64,000 nucleotides of DNA from a bacterium UBP2_UBA5202 (GTDB taxonomy: Bacteria; Edwardsbacteria; AC1; EtOH8), in contig DHVS01000032.1 in NCBI GenBank assembly GCA_002412795.1, forward strand, positions 19,434-83,433, given 5' to 3'. The first letter of the stretch is position 1; each line of letters starts with the position of its first letter. Positions 35,387 to 43,096 of the stretch are shown here, piece after piece. Under the pieces are notes generated by a model. The model made no database searches. It worked only from the letters and a program-made list of their open reading frames with translations, and had not been told where the DNA came from. The position numbers and the translations under genes were made by a program.

Positions 35387-35640
35387 ACTAGTTTATCAAT
35401 TTATATTACCATGCAACAACTGGACTTATGTTACTTATTGATTTTATGCTTTTGGTTGAATTGTTGTATTTATATATAACGTCAATAAAAAAATGTACTG
35501 TCTACCTTTGGTTACATTTGCACAATTTATTTTAATAATGCATTTTTTGTGCCTTTTATTAATTTTGTTTATATATTTTCTATCTATCTTATTATCAACA
35601 ATTTAGCCCCCTGCTCGTTATTACCAAACAACATATTGAG

Positions 35641-35655
35641 GTGTAATATTTACAC
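35641..35655. promoter_or_regulatory. Dyad GTGTAA-N3-TTACAC, probable upstream activator site
   Basis: A perfect 6-bp inverted repeat around TAT, in an A/T-rich region about 290 bases upstream of the sigma-54 start. It shares the core TGTAA-N3-TTACA with the larger dyad at 35691-35721. Inferred binding site for the neighbouring Fis-type activator. Confidence 0.55.
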
Positions 35656-35690
35656 TCCTGTTTCATCAATGCCATATCTTTCAAATAGTT

Positions 35691-35721
35691 ATAATAAGAT
35701 GTAAATTTTACATCTTATTAT
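35691..35721. promoter_or_regulatory. Perfect 31-bp palindrome with TGTAA-N3-TTACA core
   Basis: Two 15-bp arms (ATAATAAGATGTAAA and its complement) flank a single central base. It lies about 345 bases upstream of the sigma-54 start and 58 bases (centre to centre) from the dyad at 35641-35655. It has no following T run in the right register to be a terminator and a separate terminator lies beside it, so an operator or enhancer role is more likely. Confidence 0.6.
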
Positions 35722-35735
35722 GGTTTCTTGCACGT

Positions 35736-35767
35736 AAAAAGGCCTTAACACAAGCTAAGGCCTTTTT
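35736..35767. terminator. Terminator of the sigma-54 activator gene
   Basis: A 12-bp perfect stem, AAAAAGGCCTTA and its complement, with an 8-base loop and T/A runs at both ends. It lies 40 bases beyond the activator stop on the minus strand. Confidence 0.9.
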
Positions 35768-35806
35768 GTAAATAGCTTTGTGAGTAATCATTGAATCTTA
35801 GTTGAC

Positions 35807-37318
35807 TTATTCTCTGTTGCGGGGCCGGATGATGTTCAGCTCCTTTAATAGCCGGGAAAGATAGGATGGCTGAATGTCCAAAACCTTGGCAGTTTTTCTT
35901 TGATTCCAGTTGTTCGCCTCCAGCGCTTTTATCATATATTCCCGCTTGAACACATCCTGGGCGCCGTCCCAGGTCATGGTGGGCGGTATGCCATCCCTGG
36001 TGGAAGTATCGTCAATCAGCCGGGGCAGGTTCTGCAGGGTTATGGTCTGGCCGGAGCTGAGCACCACCGCCCTCTCCACCGCATTCTGCAGCTCCCGGAT
36101 GTTTCCCGGCCAGGAATAGTTCTGCATGGCCTGGGCGGCCTCCTCGGTAAATTCCCTCACCTGCTTTTTGGTCTCCCGGCCGAATTGTTCCAGAAAATGC
36201 CGGGCCAAAACCGGGATGTCCTCCGCCCTTTGGCGCAGCGGCGGCAGGAATATTTGAAAAACATTCAGCCGGTAATAAAGATCCTCCCGGAATAATCCGG
36301 ATTTCACCAGTTGCAGCAGGTCCTTGTTGGTGGCGGCGATGATCCTGACATCCACTTTTATCGTCTCGCTGCTGCCCAGCCGCTCAAATTCCCTCTCCTG
36401 CAAAACCCTCAGGATCTTGGCCTGAATGGCCTGGGGCAGGTCCCCTACTTCGTCCAGGAAGATGGTGCCTCCGGCCGCCATCTCAAACCGTCCCTTGCGC
36501 CGGCTGCCGGCCCCGGTAAAGGCGCCCTTCTCGTGTCCGAACAGCTCGGATTCCAGCAGTTCCACCGGGATGGCGGCGCTGTTGACGGCCACAAAGGCCT
36601 TTTCGGCCCGGGGGCTTTGGTAATGAATGAACCGTGCCAGCAGTTCCTTGCCGGTCCCGTTCTCCCCCTGCAGCAGCACCGTGGTGTTCCCGGAGGCCAC
36701 CTTGCGGGCCAGGCCCAGCACCTCTTCCACCGCCTGGCTCTTGCCGGTGATGGTGTAGCGGCTGGCCAGCTCGTCACGCAGCTGGACGTTCTCGTCCTTC
36801 AAGCGGCTGTATTTGTCGGCGTTCTCCAGCACCTGGGCCGCCAGATCGGCGAATTTCAAAAGCAGTTCCTGGTCCTGCTGGTCGAACCGCTGGCCGTCCT
36901 TTTTGTTCAGCACCTCTATCACGCCGATGGTCTGGCCCCTTGAAAGCAGCGGCACGCAGAGCAGGGACTTGGTGATAAACTTGGTCTTTTCATCTATTCC
37001 CTTGTACCAGCGCTCGTCCTGCTCGGCCTGGTTCACGATCTGGGGCTTTTGCTCCCGGGCCACCCACCCGGCTATCCCCTGGCCCATGGGGATGGAAAGT
37101 TTTTTCAGCTCCTCCGAGACCTCCCCGGTGGCATGGGCAAAATGCAGGTTCTGGGTGGCCTGGTCCAGCAATAATAGAGAACTGGCCTCGGCCACGGTCA
37201 GCGTTTTGGCCGACTCAATGATGATGTCCAGCAGCTGGCTTTGATCCAGGGTGGAAGAAAGCGATTTGCTGAAGGAAAGAAGAAATTCCAGTTCCTGGCG
37301 GGATTTCTGGTCGCTCAT
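35807..37318 (-). CDS. Sigma-54-dependent transcriptional activator, GAF - AAA+ - Fis HTH
   Basis: 503 residues. A GAF sensor spans about residues 20-170 (SLLLLDQATQNLHFAHATG, GIAGWVAREQ, GVIEVLNKKDG). The AAA+ module follows with Walker A GENGTGKE near 217, GAFTGA (GHEKGAFTGAGSR) near 265, Walker B GGTIFLDEVGDLP and an arginine-finger region. A Fis-type helix-turn-helix lies at the C-terminus (NWNQRKTAKVLDIQPSYLSRLL). The intact GAFTGA shows it can contact sigma-54. The ATG at 37318 has AAAAAGGA upstream; the TTG at 37384 is part of the -35 box. Its likely target is the adjacent sigma-54 promoter; the ligand is unknown. Confidence 0.92.
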   Translation of the reverse strand: MSDQKSRQELEFLLSFSKSLSSTLDQSQLLDIIIESAKTLTVAEASSLLLLDQATQNLHFAHATGEVSEELKKLSIPMGQGIAGWVAREQKPQIVNQAEQDERWYKGIDEKTKFITKSLLCVPLLSRGQTIGVIEVLNKKDGQRFDQQDQELLLKFADLAAQVLENADKYSRLKDENVQLRDELASRYTITGKSQAVEEVLGLARKVASGNTTVLLQGENGTGKELLARFIHYQSPRAEKAFVAVNSAAIPVELLESELFGHEKGAFTGAGSRRKGRFEMAAGGTIFLDEVGDLPQAIQAKILRVLQEREFERLGSSETIKVDVRIIAATNKDLLQLVKSGLFREDLYYRLNVFQIFLPPLRQRAEDIPVLARHFLEQFGRETKKQVREFTEEAAQAMQNYSWPGNIRELQNAVERAVVLSSGQTITLQNLPRLIDDTSTRDGIPPTMTWDGAQDVFKREYMIKALEANNWNQRKTAKVLDIQPSYLSRLLKELNIIRPRNRE

Positions 37319-37355
37319 ATGGTTTATATATCCTTTTTGTAATATTTCTTGTTCA

Positions 37356-37384
37356 ATGATAGCAGTGAAATATATGTTTGTCAA
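37356..37384 (-). promoter_or_regulatory. Sigma-70-type promoter for the activator gene
   Basis: On the minus strand: TTGACA (37384-37379), a 17-base spacer, TATCAT (37361-37356). It leaves a leader of about 30 bases containing AAAAAGGA before the ATG at 37318. Confidence 0.75.
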
Positions 37385-37455
37385 GGGGGTTGGTATCTAT
37401 AAAATTTACAGCCCGTATCCTTTCATAATTGTTTTTCCGGCTGAAGCTTTTTTGT

Positions 37456-37485
37456 TTGCAAAATCCATAATAAAAATGATATGAT
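37456..37485 (+). promoter_or_regulatory. Probable promoter for transketolase
   Basis: TTGCAA (37456-37461), an 18-base spacer, TATGAT (37480-37485), about 37 bases before the transketolase ATG. Moderate match only. Confidence 0.5.
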
Positions 37486-37521
37486 TATACAAATTAAAAC
37501 CTGAAAGAACATATTACATCT

Positions 37522-39519
37522 ATGAGCAAGTTGACCATTCAGCAGTACAAAAAAGCCGCCGATACTTTGCGCATGCTGGCGGTGGACGCGGTGGAGCAGG
37601 CCAATTCCGGCCATCCCGGGCTTCCGATGGGCGCGGCGGACTTTGCCTTTGTGCTGTGGCACGATTTTTTGCGGTTCAACCCCAAAGACCCCAAGTGGCC
37701 GGGACGCGACCGTTTCATCCTGTCGGCCGGCCACGGCTCGGCCCTGCTGTACGGGCTGCTGCACCTGTTCGGCTACGATGTCTCCCTGGAAGAACTTAAA
37801 AAATTCCGCCAGTGGGGGAGTTTGACCCCGGGCCATCCCGAAGCCGGGCACACCCCCGGCGTGGAGGTGACCACCGGCCCGCTGGGACAGGGATTTGCCA
37901 ACGGAGTGGGCATGGCTTTGGCCCAGAAGATGGCCTCCGCCCGGCTGGGACTTGACCGGCAGAAAATCCTGGACCATTACATTTACGCCCTGGTCTCGGA
38001 CGGAGACCTGATGGAAGGCATTTCTTCCGAAGCGGCTTCGCTGGCCGGGCATCTGAAGCTGGGCAACATCATTTACATCTACGACGACAACCATATCACC
38101 ATCGACGGCCGTACCGAGGACAGCTTTTCCGAGGAGGTGGGCGCCAGGTTCAAGGCCCTGGGCTGGCACATCCAGAGTATAGACGGCCACGACCATGTGG
38201 CCATCCACAAGGCAGTCAAGAAAGCCCAAAAGGTCTCGGACAAGCCCTCGCTGATCCTGGCCCGGACCCACATAGCCCAGGGCAGCCCCAACAAACATGA
38301 TCTGTCCTCGGCCCACGGCTCGCCGCTGGGAAAGGACGAAGCGGCCGCCACCCGCAGAAATTTAGGGTGGCCCGAACAGACATTTTACATCCCCGAGGAA
38401 GTGAGATCTCTGTGCCAGAAGAAGACCTCCGGAAACAAACGGGGACACAACAAATGGCAGAAGGAACTGGCCGCCTGGAGACTGCAGAACCCGGAAAAGG
38501 CCGGCCTTTGGGACAAGCTGGAGAAAAAAGAGATCCCCGCAGACATTTACGGCATTTTATCAGCCGCCATTAAAATCGAATCAGCCGCCACCCGCAGCCT
38601 TTCCGGAGAGATGATCCAGAAGATCGCCGGGATCATTCCTTCACTGGCCGGCGGCTCGGCCGACCTGGCCGGCTCCACCAATTCCGAGATCAAGGGATCG
38701 GCCCACGTATCAGCGGAAGATTTCAGCGGCCGCAACATTCATTTCGGCATCCGGGAACACGCCATGGGAGCCATGATGAACGGCATGTCCCTTTACGGGT
38801 TTTTCATCCCCTTCGGCTCCACTTTTCTGGTGTTCTCGGATTATTGCCGCCCGGCCATCCGGCTTTCGGCCCTGATGAAACTGCCCGTGGTTTACATTTT
38901 CACCCACGACTCCTTTTATGTGGGCGAGGACGGCCCCACCCACCAGCCCATTGAACATGTTTCCGCATTGAGAATGATCCCCAATCTGCAGGTCATCCGG
39001 CCGGCCGATGCCATGGAGACAGCCGCCGCCTGGACCCTGGCCCTGCAGAAAACGGACGGTCCCACCGCTTTGATCCTGACCCGTCAGAAACTGCCGGCGC
39101 TGGAGTGTTCTGATAGTTTTAAGCCCGGCGATGTTCTCCGAGGCGCATATAATTTGCATGTTTACGGCCGGGGCCGCAAAATAACCCTGATGGCCAGCGG
39201 ATCGGAGTCCGGCCTGGCGGTGGAAGCCGCCAAACTGCTGGCTTCTCAGGAAATGGAGATCTCGGTGGTCTCGGTGCCCTGCCTGGAGCTGTTCCTGGAA
39301 CAGGGCGAAGAGTACCGGGAATCGGTGATACCCGGCGACTCGGTAAAAGTGGCCCTGGAGGCCGGCCGCGGGGCTTTGTGGCACCAGGTGATCGGCCAGG
39401 ACGGCCTGTTCATCGGGATCGAACATTTCGGGGCCAGTGCCCCGGACAAGGTCTTGGCCAGGGAGTTCGGCTTTACTGCGGAGCTGGTGGCGGAGAAAAT
39501 TAAAAAGCATTTATCCTGA
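37522..39519 (+). CDS. tkt: Transketolase
   Basis: 665 residues, full length. The N-terminal thiamine-diphosphate domain has ANSGHPGLPMGAAD, LSAGHGSALLYGLLH and the cofactor motif SDGDLMEGISSEA ... DDN. The pyrimidine domain has FGIREHAMGAMMNG and FVFSDYCRPAIRL-type sequence with HDSFYVGEDGPTHQPIEH. It moves two-carbon units between sugar phosphates in the non-oxidative pentose phosphate pathway. It is divergent from the sigma-54 activator and is followed by a lipocalin gene 68 bases later. Confidence 0.95.
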   Translation: MSKLTIQQYKKAADTLRMLAVDAVEQANSGHPGLPMGAADFAFVLWHDFLRFNPKDPKWPGRDRFILSAGHGSALLYGLLHLFGYDVSLEELKKFRQWGSLTPGHPEAGHTPGVEVTTGPLGQGFANGVGMALAQKMASARLGLDRQKILDHYIYALVSDGDLMEGISSEAASLAGHLKLGNIIYIYDDNHITIDGRTEDSFSEEVGARFKALGWHIQSIDGHDHVAIHKAVKKAQKVSDKPSLILARTHIAQGSPNKHDLSSAHGSPLGKDEAAATRRNLGWPEQTFYIPEEVRSLCQKKTSGNKRGHNKWQKELAAWRLQNPEKAGLWDKLEKKEIPADIYGILSAAIKIESAATRSLSGEMIQKIAGIIPSLAGGSADLAGSTNSEIKGSAHVSAEDFSGRNIHFGIREHAMGAMMNGMSLYGFFIPFGSTFLVFSDYCRPAIRLSALMKLPVVYIFTHDSFYVGEDGPTHQPIEHVSALRMIPNLQVIRPADAMETAAAWTLALQKTDGPTALILTRQKLPALECSDSFKPGDVLRGAYNLHVYGRGRKITLMASGSESGLAVEAAKLLASQEMEISVVSVPCLELFLEQGEEYRESVIPGDSVKVALEAGRGALWHQVIGQDGLFIGIEHFGASAPDKVLAREFGFTAELVAEKIKKHLS

Positions 39520-39587
39520 TTTTGTCCTCAGGTTTGAAAATTGAGAATGTGTTATGTTCCAAACAAAAATTATTTTGGGAGGTTATC

Positions 39588-40115
39588 ATGAAAAGCCTGT
39601 TTCTTCTAATTTTCACCGTTGTGCCGGTTCTAGCTATGGCCCAGACAAAACCTCTTCAGACCGTCCCCAAGGTTGACCTGAACCGCTACCTGGGAACCTG
39701 GTACGAGATCGCCACCATCCCCCAGCGGTTCCAAAAGGGCTGCACCGGCGTCACCGCCACTTATTCCCTGCGTAAGGACGGAAAGATAGACGTGCTCAAC
39801 CAATGCTACAAGGATTCTCTGAACGGAAAGCACAAACAGGTCCATGGCAAGGCCTGGGTGGTTGACAAAGAGACCTATGCCAAGCTTAAGGTCCAGTTCT
39901 TCTGGCCCTTCTCGGGTTCCTACTGGATAATAGAGTTGGATTCCGTTGAATACCAGTATGCCGTGGTAGGACATCCCAACCGCAATTACCTGTGGATTCT
40001 CTGCCGGACCCCGGAGATGGATGAAGGGCGGTATGGGGATCTGTTGAGACGGCTGCAGGAAGTCCACGGTTACGACCTCTCTTACCTTAAAAAGACTCCG
40101 CAAAAAACAGACTAA
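39588..40115 (+). CDS. blc: Bacterial lipocalin (Blc-like)
   Basis: 175 residues with a signal peptide (VVPVLAMA-QT). The lipocalin GxW motif YLGTWYEIA is followed by RFQKGCTGVTATY and YAVVGHPNRNYLWILCR. The family binds hydrophobic molecules in the periplasm or at the outer membrane. Unlike E. coli Blc it has no lipobox Cys at the cleavage site, so it should be soluble. GGGAGG before the ATG at 39588 decides the start; the frame is open further upstream. A terminator follows at 40164. Confidence 0.92.
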   Translation: MKSLFLLIFTVVPVLAMAQTKPLQTVPKVDLNRYLGTWYEIATIPQRFQKGCTGVTATYSLRKDGKIDVLNQCYKDSLNGKHKQVHGKAWVVDKETYAKLKVQFFWPFSGSYWIIELDSVEYQYAVVGHPNRNYLWILCRTPEMDEGRYGDLLRRLQEVHGYDLSYLKKTPQKTD

Positions 40116-40163
40116 ACCAGGAATAAAAAAATTGGCGGACCCTTTTGACTTTCATCCCGGTCC

Positions 40164-40198
40164 AATGCTTCCCTGCAATATGCGGGGAAGCATTTTTA
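40164..40198 (+). terminator. Rho-independent terminator
   Basis: Stem AATGCTTCCC/GGGAAGCATT with an 11-base loop and a T run. Confidence 0.85.
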
Positions 40199-40223
40199 TT
40201 TTTTAAATTTATGCTTTTAGTTG

Positions 40224-40252
40224 TTGACATTGTCCTTGAAATATGTTAATTT
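40224..40252 (+). promoter_or_regulatory. Promoter of the SLBB/BY-kinase envelope locus
   Basis: TTGACA (40224-40229), 17-base spacer, TAATTT (40247-40252). It is the only good promoter between the upstream terminator and the first SLBB gene, and gives a leader of about 65 bases. Confidence 0.6.
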
Positions 40253-40324
40253 TATTTGATTATAACCTGTTTGCCCTAAAAGGGTTTGCAACAATTCAAC
40301 GCTACATTAAGGAGACTTTGGGCG

Positions 40325-40825
40325 GTGAGATTTTTTTCTGTTAAATTAAAGGCGGCAACACTGATAGCCTGTTGGCTTTTAGGCGGAGCCAGTCTGGCCT
40401 TTGCCCAGTCCGGCGGGTACCTGGAAAGATCGCAGGGCCAGGCCGGAACTACCGGCGATATTTACGAGCGCGAGGTATTGATCGAGGTCCAGATCTGGGG
40501 ACAGGTCTCCCGGCCGGGCCGTTACCGGGTGGCGGTGACCACAGATGTGGTGGGACTTCTATCGTACGCCGGCGGCCCCACCGAGGATGCCGCCCTTTCC
40601 CGGGTAAAACTGGTACGGGGGGCTTTTGGACCAGGACAGACCCAAAAAGTTAACGTTTCCAAATATACCGGGAGGGCCGACAAATCCCTGATACCAATGC
40701 TGGAGCAGGGCGATGTGGTGATAGTGCCCTCCACCCTCTTCCATAAAATGATGCGGGCGGCAGGCTTTTTAAGCCAGGCCGCGGTAATAGTCACTGCCTA
40801 CCTGGTAGTGGCCGGAGTGAGGTAG
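40325..40825 (+). CDS. Minimal SLBB-domain envelope protein (first copy)
   Basis: About 166 residues. A signal peptide (GGASLAFA-QS) is followed by one SLBB beta-grasp domain (IEVQIWGQVSRPGRYRVAVTTDVVGLLSYAGGPTED and onward) and a C-terminal hydrophobic segment (AAVIVTAYLVVAGV). Wza-type export proteins carry a poly-export domain plus one or more SLBB domains; here only a single SLBB and a short membrane tail exist. I chose the GTG at 40325 with AAGGAG 10 bases before it; a TTG at 40286 is in frame. It lies 6 bases before a BY-kinase gene. Confidence 0.8.
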   Translation: MRFFSVKLKAATLIACWLLGGASLAFAQSGGYLERSQGQAGTTGDIYEREVLIEVQIWGQVSRPGRYRVAVTTDVVGLLSYAGGPTEDAALSRVKLVRGAFGPGQTQKVNVSKYTGRADKSLIPMLEQGDVVIVPSTLFHKMMRAAGFLSQAAVIVTAYLVVAGVR

Positions 40826-40831
40826 CCGAAG

Positions 40832-43084
40832 ATGAGAAACGATTTAGCCCAGGGCAAGCTTAACCCCGCTGAGTCCTCCCAGCCGGGATTGCAGGACCTG
40901 CTGCGGATAATTCTGCGGCGGCGGTGGATAGTGCTGGGAGCATTTCTGACGGTGCTTATTTCCTCTATCATCTTTTCTTTCCGCCAGCCCAATATTTACG
41001 AAGCCAGCATCAGCCTGCTGGTCCAGCGGGACAACAAGCCCATTTTGGGGATGATGCTGGAAACCGAGCAGAGCCGGAACCTGATCAACAACCAGGTGGA
41101 GATCATCCGCAGCCGCAGCCTGGCCGCCGAGGCCGCCCAGCTTTTACTGGCCCGGCCCGATGCCAAAGAGATGGGCTTTGCCGACCTGAACCAGGTGGCG
41201 GAGTTCGTCATGTATTCCATCACCGTGCTTTCGGCCCGCACCACCGACATTATAACCGTGATCGCCACCGGCAACGATCCGGCCCAGGCGGCGGCCATTG
41301 CCAACACCGTGGGCCAGGCGTACATTGCCCGGAACCTGAGTTACAGCCGGGGGGAATTTACCGAGGTCCGGCGTTTTCTGGAGGTCCAGCTGCCGGTGAT
41401 CGAGAAAAAGCTTTTTAGCGAGGAAAATCAGCTCCGCCAGTTCAAACAGGCCAACCAGGTAATATCGCTTTCCGACGAATCGAAAAGTTTGATCGACAAG
41501 CTGACCACCTTCGAAGCCCAGTTCAACCTGACCGGGGTGGAACGGGAATCGGCCGAAAAACGGCTGGCTTATCTCCAGAACCAGCTGGATTTCCAGAAGA
41601 AGAACATGCTGGAGAATGTGTCCCAGGTCTCTTCGCCTTTGGCTTCCGGCCTGCGCCAGGATCTATTGACCCTCCAGACCCAGATGGCCACCATGACCTC
41701 CCAGGGTTTTCCGGCCGACCACGCCAAGATGAAAGAGTTGGCCAAGAAAATTGAAAATACCAAATCCCGGCTCAAGGAAGAGATCTCCAAGATAGTGGCC
41801 CAGGAGAGCGGCGGAATAGACCCCATTCTGTTGTCCGAAGAACTGGTGGGCAAGATCCTGGATCTTCAGGTGGAGATCGAGACCTACAAGGCCAAGGAGC
41901 TGGCCCAGCAAAGGGTGATCAGCAACTACCTGGTGAAACTGAAGGCCATTCCGCCCAAGGAGGTGGAGCTGGCCCGGCTGACCCGCCAGTTTGAACTGGG
42001 CGACAACATCTACAAAATGCTGATGGAGAAATACGAAGAGGTCCGCATCTCCGAAGCCGGCAAGCTGGGCAATGTCAAGATCATCGACCTGGCCCAGGTT
42101 CCCAAGGAGCCGGTGGGCCCCCGTCGCAAACTCAACATCCTGTTCGGCGGCATGCTGGGCCTGGCCTTGGGAATAGGGCTGGTGCTGCTGATGGAATACA
42201 TGGACACCTCGCTGAAGAACATTCACGACATCGAGCAGTTTTTAGCCCTGCCGGTGCTGGGGATGATCCCGGCCATAGACCAGGAGGATGTGGCCAGCCG
42301 GACCGATGGCGGAAAGACAGTTAACGGGGCCACCTCCATTGCCGAGCGCCTGATCAGCCACCACCTCCCCAAGTCCCCCATCTCCGAGGCCTATCGGATA
42401 CTGCGCACCAACCTCCAGTTCCTTAACCCCGACGCCCCGCTGAAGACCATCCTGGTGACCTCCTCCGGGCCGTCGGAAGGAAAGACCACCACCGCCTCCA
42501 ACCTGGCCATTACCATGGCCCAGGTGGGTTCCCGCACTTTGATCGTTGACGCCGACTTGCGGCGTCCCATGGTCAACGGTGTTTTCGGCATTCCCCAGGA
42601 GCCGGGACTGACAGAACTGCTGGTCAAGGGCGGCGACCTGCAAAAGGCCATGGTCTCCACCGATATTGAAAACCTTTTCATCCTGCCGGCCGGAACGATC
42701 CCCCCCAACCCGTCCGAGCTGCTGAGCTCGCAGAAGATGAAACATTTGATCCAGGAGATGAAAAAATGCTGCGATCTGGTGATCCTGGACTGTCCGCCGG
42801 TGATCACCGTCACCGACGCCGCCGTGCTGGCGGCCGAAGCCGATTGCGTGGTGCTGGTTGTACAATCGGGCAAGACCGACCGCGAAGCCGCCCGGCGGGC
42901 CAAGACGCTTCTGTTGAACGTCAAAGCCAGGATAGCCGGCACGGTGCTGAATAACATCAGTTCCGACATGCTGGCAGGCTACAGTTATTATTATCACTAT
43001 TACTACGAGGACGGCCACCGCAAAAAAGGCCAAAAGGGCCGGAAAAAGAAAAGTCTTTTAAGCGGATATTACTCAAAAAAATAG
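40832..43084 (+). CDS. BY-kinase / polysaccharide co-polymerase (Wzc-like, first copy)
   Basis: 750 residues. An N-terminal Wzz domain with a membrane helix (WIVLGAFLTVLISSIIF), long coiled-coil periplasmic part and a second helix before residue 460. The cytoplasmic kinase has Walker A GPSEGKTTT near 545, Walker A' TLIVDADLRRP and Walker B LVILDCPPV. A C-terminal tyrosine cluster (YSYYYHYYY near 715) is the usual autophosphorylation site, followed by a Lys-rich tail. Such proteins control chain length and export of surface polysaccharide. No glycosyltransferase, Wzx or Wzy gene lies nearby. Confidence 0.92.
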   Translation: MRNDLAQGKLNPAESSQPGLQDLLRIILRRRWIVLGAFLTVLISSIIFSFRQPNIYEASISLLVQRDNKPILGMMLETEQSRNLINNQVEIIRSRSLAAEAAQLLLARPDAKEMGFADLNQVAEFVMYSITVLSARTTDIITVIATGNDPAQAAAIANTVGQAYIARNLSYSRGEFTEVRRFLEVQLPVIEKKLFSEENQLRQFKQANQVISLSDESKSLIDKLTTFEAQFNLTGVERESAEKRLAYLQNQLDFQKKNMLENVSQVSSPLASGLRQDLLTLQTQMATMTSQGFPADHAKMKELAKKIENTKSRLKEEISKIVAQESGGIDPILLSEELVGKILDLQVEIETYKAKELAQQRVISNYLVKLKAIPPKEVELARLTRQFELGDNIYKMLMEKYEEVRISEAGKLGNVKIIDLAQVPKEPVGPRRKLNILFGGMLGLALGIGLVLLMEYMDTSLKNIHDIEQFLALPVLGMIPAIDQEDVASRTDGGKTVNGATSIAERLISHHLPKSPISEAYRILRTNLQFLNPDAPLKTILVTSSGPSEGKTTTASNLAITMAQVGSRTLIVDADLRRPMVNGVFGIPQEPGLTELLVKGGDLQKAMVSTDIENLFILPAGTIPPNPSELLSSQKMKHLIQEMKKCCDLVILDCPPVITVTDAAVLAAEADCVVLVVQSGKTDREAARRAKTLLLNVKARIAGTVLNNISSDMLAGYSYYYHYYYEDGHRKKGQKGRKKKSLLSGYYSKK

Positions 43085-43096
43085 GAGGTTCCATTC

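Noticed and set aside
40325..40825. Calling the SLBB proteins Wza
   Set aside because: They lack the poly-export domain, lipobox and length of Wza; only one SLBB domain is present.
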